Shown here: piece after piece, positions 59,753-64,000 of the stretch
Position numbering within the stretch: the stretch's first letter is position 1
Layout of the letters: each line of letters starts with the position of its first letter
DNA from: UBA7672 sp965279085
GTDB taxonomy: Bacteria > Pseudomonadota > Alphaproteobacteria > Caulobacterales > Hyphomonadaceae
Assembly (NCBI GenBank): GCA_965279085.1
Contig: OZ257149.1
Location: 4,216,001 to 4,280,000 of the forward strand
DNA length: 64,000 bases
Direction of reading: 5' to 3'
The notes under the pieces: generated by a model
Told to the model about the DNA's origin: nothing
The model's database searches: none
Seen by the model: only the letters and a program-made list of their open reading frames with translations
Made by a program: the position numbers and the translations under genes

Positions 59753-61168
59753 ATGACTGAAACGCCGGGGGCGGGCGAAACCGAAGGAACGCGCACGCGC
59801 GGCTCCATCGCGCGCCGCATGCTCGTGGCGGCGGCGATCTGGAGCGCGGTCGTCCTGCTCGTAGCGGGATGGTCGCTGCAGGCGTTCTACCGGACAGAGA
59901 CCGACCAGCAGCTCGATTCCTCGAACGGCGACACGCTGCGGACGCTCGCGAATGCGGTGGATTCCGATGATCTCGGCGAGCCGGTGTTTGACGAGAACAA
60001 GCTGCCGAAGGACGAGAAGTTCGGCATGACCTTTTCGGGACGCTACTGGGCGTTCCTCGACGTGGATGCGCAAGGAAACATCGTCCGGGTCAAACAATCC
60101 CAGAGCTTCTTCGAGGAGAGGCCCGAGCTGCCGGACAATGCCGTCGCCAATGCAATCGCGCATCCTGGAGAGGCCGTGCAGATCGATGGCATGGCGCCGA
60201 ACGAGAGGCAGGTGCGGATCGGCTTGCAGGCGGTGAAGCTGTCACGTCGCGGGCCGCCGGTTGTCCTGTACGCAAGCATAGATCGTACGGCCGCGGATGA
60301 AGCCGTAGGGCGCTTCACGTTGCGGCTTGGGATCGCGCTGGGCGTCCTGGCGCTGGGGATCGTGATCGGGATCGTGGTGCTGATCCGGTACGGCCTGCGG
60401 CCACTGCATGAGATCGAGGATAAGCTTCACGATGTGCGGGCGGGACGGCGCGACAATCTGGATGGAGAGTATCCCGGAGAGCTTTCGCCGCTGGTGCGGG
60501 AGATCAACACGCTGATTGCGCATAACCGGAAGGTGGTTGATCGCGCGCGCACGCACGTCGGCAATCTGGCGCATGCGCTGAAGACGCCCCTGGCGGTGCT
60601 CAAGAATGAAGCCAAGGGGACTGACAGGATTTCGGACGTCGTGCGGCGGCAGACCGAAGCCATGACCAGCAACGTCAACCACTACCTGAAGCGTGCGCAG
60701 GCAGCGGCGCAGGCGGAAGTGCTGGGCGCTCGCACGGAAGTGAAGGAGCCCGTCGAAGGCATAGCGCGGATGCTGGAGCGGCTGCATCGCGACAAAGCCA
60801 TCGCAATCGACGTGGATATTGACGCCAAGGCGGTATTCCGCGGCGAACGAGGCGACTTCGATGAACTTGTCGGGAACCTGTTGGAGAACGCCGCCAAATG
60901 GTGCAAGTCGCGGGTCTACGTGACGGTGACGCGGAATGACGAGGGCCTTCAGGTCATCGTCGACGATGACGGACCGGGGCTTCCCGCCGAGCATCGCGCC
61001 AAGGCGCTGGAGCGTGGCAAACGGCTGGATGAGTCCGAGCCGGGAACAGGCCTGGGATTGTCGATCGTGAACGAGCTGGCGGACATCTATGGCGGGCGGC
61101 TGCACCTCGAGGACAGCCCGACGGGCGGTCTTCGCGCGCGCCTCGAACTTCCGGCGGCGCCGCTTTGA
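59753..61168 (+). CDS. Sensor histidine kinase (PhoQ-like)
   Basis: A 471-residue inner-membrane kinase with two membrane helices (residues about 22-45 and 187-213) around a periplasmic domain of roughly 140 residues, then a HAMP-like segment, the phosphoacceptor His in NLAHALKTPLAVLKNE (about 272), and the ATPase domain with N box ELVGNLLENAAKW, VDDDGPGLP and GTGLGLSI. It is paired with the response regulator one base upstream. Its stop overlaps the ccmI start (TTGA). Confidence 0.93.
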   Translation: MTETPGAGETEGTRTRGSIARRMLVAAAIWSAVVLLVAGWSLQAFYRTETDQQLDSSNGDTLRTLANAVDSDDLGEPVFDENKLPKDEKFGMTFSGRYWAFLDVDAQGNIVRVKQSQSFFEERPELPDNAVANAIAHPGEAVQIDGMAPNERQVRIGLQAVKLSRRGPPVVLYASIDRTAADEAVGRFTLRLGIALGVLALGIVIGIVVLIRYGLRPLHEIEDKLHDVRAGRRDNLDGEYPGELSPLVREINTLIAHNRKVVDRARTHVGNLAHALKTPLAVLKNEAKGTDRISDVVRRQTEAMTSNVNHYLKRAQAAAQAEVLGARTEVKEPVEGIARMLERLHRDKAIAIDVDIDAKAVFRGERGDFDELVGNLLENAAKWCKSRVYVTVTRNDEGLQVIVDDDGPGLPAEHRAKALERGKRLDESEPGTGLGLSIVNELADIYGGRLHLEDSPTGGLRARLELPAAPL

Positions 61169-61917
61169 TCTGGATTGTTCTTGTTGCTGTTGTTTTTGTT
61201 GTTGGCGGGACGTGGTTTGTCGCCAGGTCGATGCAGACTCGCGCGGTGGTGCTGGTCGCGGGACTGGCGGCTGTCGGAACGTACTGGGCGCTGGGCAAGC
61301 CGGACATGGCGGACCGGCCGCTCGAAGTGCGAGTTAAGGAGGTCGAAGAGCTGGCGCAGACCTCGCCTGAGAAACTCGACGAGAACCAGACAATCCTGCT
61401 GGCGGAGAAGCGTGCGCGCGATAATCCCGAAGCTGCGATGCCGCACATCGTCGCCGGCAAGCTGTACGAGTCGCTGGCAGCGAAGGCGCAGCAGGAGGGC
61501 ATGGCCCTGATGCAGGCTGGCAAGGAAGAAGAGGCTCGCACCAAGGCCGCAGCCGTGCAGACCAACCTCAACAAGGCAATGCAGGCCTATAATGAGGCAC
61601 TGAAGCGCGACCCGAACAATGTCGAGGTCATCACCAGCCTCGCCGATCTGCGTTTCAACACGACGCGCGAGTTCGACGATTTCACCACCCAGCTCTACCA
61701 GGCGGCGTTCAAGGCGCAGCCGGACAACTTCCGGCTGGGTTACTTCGCCGGGATGGGCCTGTGGGTGCAGGGGCGCAAGGAAGAGGCCGAAGCGCTCTGG
61801 GCGGACGTGAATTCCCGTGCGCCGGAAGGTGGTTATGAGCGCCAGATGTTTGCCGCACTGCGGGAAATGTACGGTGTGGACCCCAAACCAGCAGCTCCCG
61901 AGCAGCCGCCGGGCTGA
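61165..61917 (+). CDS. ccmI: Cytochrome c maturation TPR protein CcmI/CycH-like
   Basis: A 250-residue protein starting with TTG 61165, overlapping the kinase stop. Two hydrophobic segments (residues 2-19 and 27-43) precede a periplasmic region of TPR-like helices (AMQAYNEALKRDPNNVEVIT, LYQAAFKAQPDNFRLGYFAG). CcmI/CycH helps deliver apocytochrome c to the CcmFH haem lyase. Just downstream are ccmE and ccmF, which supports the assignment, though CcmI proteins have low conservation. Confidence 0.82.
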   Translation: MIWIVLVAVVFVVGGTWFVARSMQTRAVVLVAGLAAVGTYWALGKPDMADRPLEVRVKEVEELAQTSPEKLDENQTILLAEKRARDNPEAAMPHIVAGKLYESLAAKAQQEGMALMQAGKEEEARTKAAAVQTNLNKAMQAYNEALKRDPNNVEVITSLADLRFNTTREFDDFTTQLYQAAFKAQPDNFRLGYFAGMGLWVQGRKEEAEALWADVNSRAPEGGYERQMFAALREMYGVDPKPAAPEQPPG

Positions 61918-62018
61918 GTTTCTGCCAAGAAGTGACCGCAACTCGCGCCATCGTGTCGCTGGCGTGGGAAAAATTGCGCAAATATAGTAGAGTAACGGCC
62001 CACAGGAGGCGCCTCCCC

Positions 62019-62480
62019 ATGCGCAAGCGTTCGCAGAGACTCTGGCTGATCGGCGCGGCCGCCGCTTTGGTAGCCGGCGCCCTCGGGCTTGCTGTCGTCG
62101 CGCTGCAGGACACGGTGGCGTTCTTCCAGTCGCCTTCCGACATCGTCGCCAAGGGCGTGCCGAATTCGAACCAGAGCATCCGCGTCGGCGGGCTGGTCGA
62201 GGAAGGTAGCGAGACGCACGACACGGACGGCGCGCTGCTGTTCAAGATCACCGACGGCAAACACACCGTGCCGGTGATCTATCACAACATTCCGCCGGAC
62301 CTGTTCGAAGAGGGCAAGGGCGTGGTGGCCGAGGGCAAGTTCGACGACACGGGCCGCCTGGTCGCCAAGCGCGTGCTGGCGAAGCACGACGAGAATTACA
62401 TGCCGAAGGAAACGTATGACGCGCTGAAGCGCGCCGCGGAGTCCGATGGCAAGACGACTTATGAAGGTCCCGCCACTTGA
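62019..62480 (+). CDS. ccmE: Cytochrome c maturation haem chaperone CcmE
   Basis: A 153-residue haem chaperone anchored by one N-terminal helix (LWLIGAAAALVAGALGLAVV). The periplasmic OB-fold domain has IRVGGLVEEGS and VPVIYHNIPPDLFEEGKGVV, and the haem-binding His/Tyr pair is in AKHDENY (His 123, Tyr 127), intact. AGGAGG lies twelve bases before ATG 62019. It overlaps the start of ccmF. Confidence 0.96.
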   Translation: MRKRSQRLWLIGAAAALVAGALGLAVVALQDTVAFFQSPSDIVAKGVPNSNQSIRVGGLVEEGSETHDTDGALLFKITDGKHTVPVIYHNIPPDLFEEGKGVVAEGKFDDTGRLVAKRVLAKHDENYMPKETYDALKRAAESDGKTTYEGPAT

Positions 62481-64000
62481 TCGCTGAACTCGGCCATCTG
62501 CTGGCCTTCCTCGCGCTTGCCACGGCGGCGGCGCAGAGCGTGCTGGGGCTGACGACCGGAGGCGAGGCGCCGAGGCGACTCGCCGTTGCGACGGGAATGT
62601 TCCTGCTCCTGTCGATGATCACGCTGGTGATCAGCTTCGTGCGGCTCGACTTCTCGGTTGAGCTTGTGGCGCGCAACTCGCATTCGCTGAAGCCGATCAT
62701 CTATCGCATCGCCGGCGCGTGGGGGAACCACGAGGGCTCGATGCTGCTGTGGTGCCTGATCATGGCGGGCTACGGCGCGGCGGCCGGGCTGTTCATGAAG
62801 AACGACAGGCTGCGGGATCGAGCGCTCGGCGTGCAGGGCCTGCTGACGCTTGGCTCGCTGGCCTATCTGCTGTTTGCGTCGAGCCCGTTCACCCGGCTGG
62901 TTGATCCGCCAATCGATGGCGGTGGGATGAACCCGCTTCTGCAGGACCCGGCCGTCGCGCTGCATCCGCCGTTCCTCTACATGGGCTATGTCGGCATGTC
63001 GTTCGTGTTCTCGATCGCGGCGGCCGGCCTCATCAACGGTCAGATCGATCGCGAGTGGGCGAAACGCGTGCGGCCGTGGGCGCTGACGGCCTGGAGCTGC
63101 CTGACCATCGGCATCGCGCTGGGCGCGATCTGGGCGTACTACGAGCTTGGCTGGGGCGGCTGGTGGTTCTGGGATCCTGTCGAGAACGCGTCCTTCATGC
63201 CGTGGCTGGTTGGCGCGGCGCTGGTTCACTCGCTGATCGTGACCGAGAAGCGCGGCGGGATGGCGGCGTGGACGGTGTTCCTCGCTGTGCTGGCGTTCTG
63301 TCTATCGCTGCTGGGGACGTTCCTTGTGCGGTCAGGCGTGATGACGTCGGTGCACGCGTTCGCGGTTGATCCGACGCGCGGGCTGGTGCTGCTGGGCGGG
63401 CTTGGCGTGGCGGGCGGGGCGGCGCTGGCGCTGTTCGCGTGGCGGGCGCCGAAGCTGGCGAGCGGGCCGGAGTTCGATCCGGTGAGTCGTGAGGGCGCGC
63501 TGGTGCTGAACAACCTGTTCCTGTCGGTGGGCGCTGCGCTGGTGCTTGTCGGCACGGTGACGCCGATGATCGTGCAGTATCTCGGCGAGATCAAAGTGAT
63601 CGCGCCGGACAGCGCGTCGCTGTCGATCGGGGAGCCGTATTTCCAGCTGACGCTTGCGCCGATGGTCGCGGTGTTGCTGCTGTTCCTGCCGCTGGCGCAG
63701 GGCGCACCTTGGCGGAAGGCCGAGGTGTCGCCGCTGATGAAGTGGCTGGCTCCGGCTGCCGTTGTCGCTGTGCTGGCTGCGGTCGTGGCGATGGCATTCG
63801 GCGGCTGGGGCGTGTGGCTCGGGTTCGGCGTGCTGGTTGGCACGTGGGTTGTGGTCGGCGTCGGCTTCGACCTGTGGCGGCGCGTGGGCGATGGCGGCTT
63901 TGGCCGTCTGGTGCGCCTGCCGCTGACGGTGTGGGGCATGGCGATCGCGCACATGGGCATGGGCCTGTTCGTGATCGGCGCGACGGTCGAAACGGCGACA
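62477..64000 (+). CDS. ccmF: Cytochrome c haem lyase subunit CcmF (3' end outside window)
   Basis: It begins with TTG 62477, overlapping the ccmE stop by four bases, and reads 508 residues to the edge; full CcmF is about 650. It is a polytopic inner-membrane protein with the tryptophan-rich haem-handling motif GWGGWWFWDPVENASFMPW, conserved histidine segments (HSLKPIIYRIAGAWGNHEGS, LHPPFLYMGYVG) and about ten hydrophobic helices in the visible part. It forms the haem lyase with CcmH to attach haem to apocytochromes. Confidence 0.96.
   Translation, partial: MIAELGHLLAFLALATAAAQSVLGLTTGGEAPRRLAVATGMFLLLSMITLVISFVRLDFSVELVARNSHSLKPIIYRIAGAWGNHEGSMLLWCLIMAGYGAAAGLFMKNDRLRDRALGVQGLLTLGSLAYLLFASSPFTRLVDPPIDGGGMNPLLQDPAVALHPPFLYMGYVGMSFVFSIAAAGLINGQIDREWAKRVRPWALTAWSCLTIGIALGAIWAYYELGWGGWWFWDPVENASFMPWLVGAALVHSLIVTEKRGGMAAWTVFLAVLAFCLSLLGTFLVRSGVMTSVHAFAVDPTRGLVLLGGLGVAGGAALALFAWRAPKLASGPEFDPVSREGALVLNNLFLSVGAALVLVGTVTPMIVQYLGEIKVIAPDSASLSIGEPYFQLTLAPMVAVLLLFLPLAQGAPWRKAEVSPLMKWLAPAAVVAVLAAVVAMAFGGWGVWLGFGVLVGTWVVVGVGFDLWRRVGDGGFGRLVRLPLTVWGMAIAHMGMGLFVIGATVETAT

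Noticed and set aside
1..64000. CRISPR arrays, tRNA/rRNA genes, transposases or integrases
   Set aside because: No regularly spaced repeats, no tRNA T-loop sequence in a cloverleaf context, no recombinase or transposase motif found by reading. This also argues against an ordinary prophage: no integrase, repressor, replication or att repeat accompanies the structural genes.

Overview
The window looks like a chromosomal segment of a high-GC alphaproteobacterium. The evidence is a gene-transfer-agent (GTA) gene set of the Rhodobacter capsulatus type, a ccmI-ccmE-ccmF cytochrome c maturation operon, DUF2336 and small Myb/GcrA-like proteins, and codon use strongly biased to G/C third positions. 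A relative of the Caulobacterales/Hyphomonadaceae is the best guess, but there is no rRNA or other marker to settle it. I saw no tRNA, rRNA, CRISPR array, transposase, integrase or replication origin.

Layout. Positions 1-15.1 kb hold ordinary cellular genes: a DUF2336 protein, an ABC-F ATPase, a penicillin-acylase-type lipoprotein, OsmC with an AraC regulator, a bifunctional PBP, a repeat lipoprotein and the first TIR-TM-WD40 protein (minus strand). From 15.5 to 57.6 kb the structural genes of an RcGTA-type particle lie on the plus strand in canonical order but broken into islands. These are a g1-like gene plus terL (15.5-17.4), the portal remnant (34.9-35.5), a g3.5-position gene plus prohead protease (37.2-37.9), capsid (40.5-41.8), g6 and g8 (44.1-45.1), and g9-g11-g12-g13-g14-g15 (51.3-57.6). 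Between the islands are about 35 cellular genes on both strands: a second TIR-TM-WD40 protein, small lipoproteins, VOC and SRPBCC proteins, an OPT transporter, a CPA2 antiporter and others. From 57.7 kb to the end come a DnaJ-type chaperone, a PepSY/response regulator/histidine kinase set, and ccmI-ccmE-ccmF, with ccmF running off the edge.

How the genes work together. Where intact, the GTA genes would encode a DNA-packaging motor, an HK97-type capsid and a short siphovirus-like tail. However, the portal lacks its middle and is out of frame, g15 is split by two frameshifts, the g1/terL junction has an apparent frameshift, and no g7 or g10 candidate was found. The likeliest reading is a decaying, dispersed GTA; sequencing error could explain the single-base shifts but not the portal deletion. 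The two TIR-TM-WD40 paralogues directly flank the terminase island, the most unusual arrangement in the window. Several palindromic repeat families sit at or near the boundaries between GTA islands and cellular genes and are candidate agents of the rearrangement. Autonomous regulation is visible at an ArsR-SRPBCC operon with a perfect operator-like palindrome at 51212-51231.
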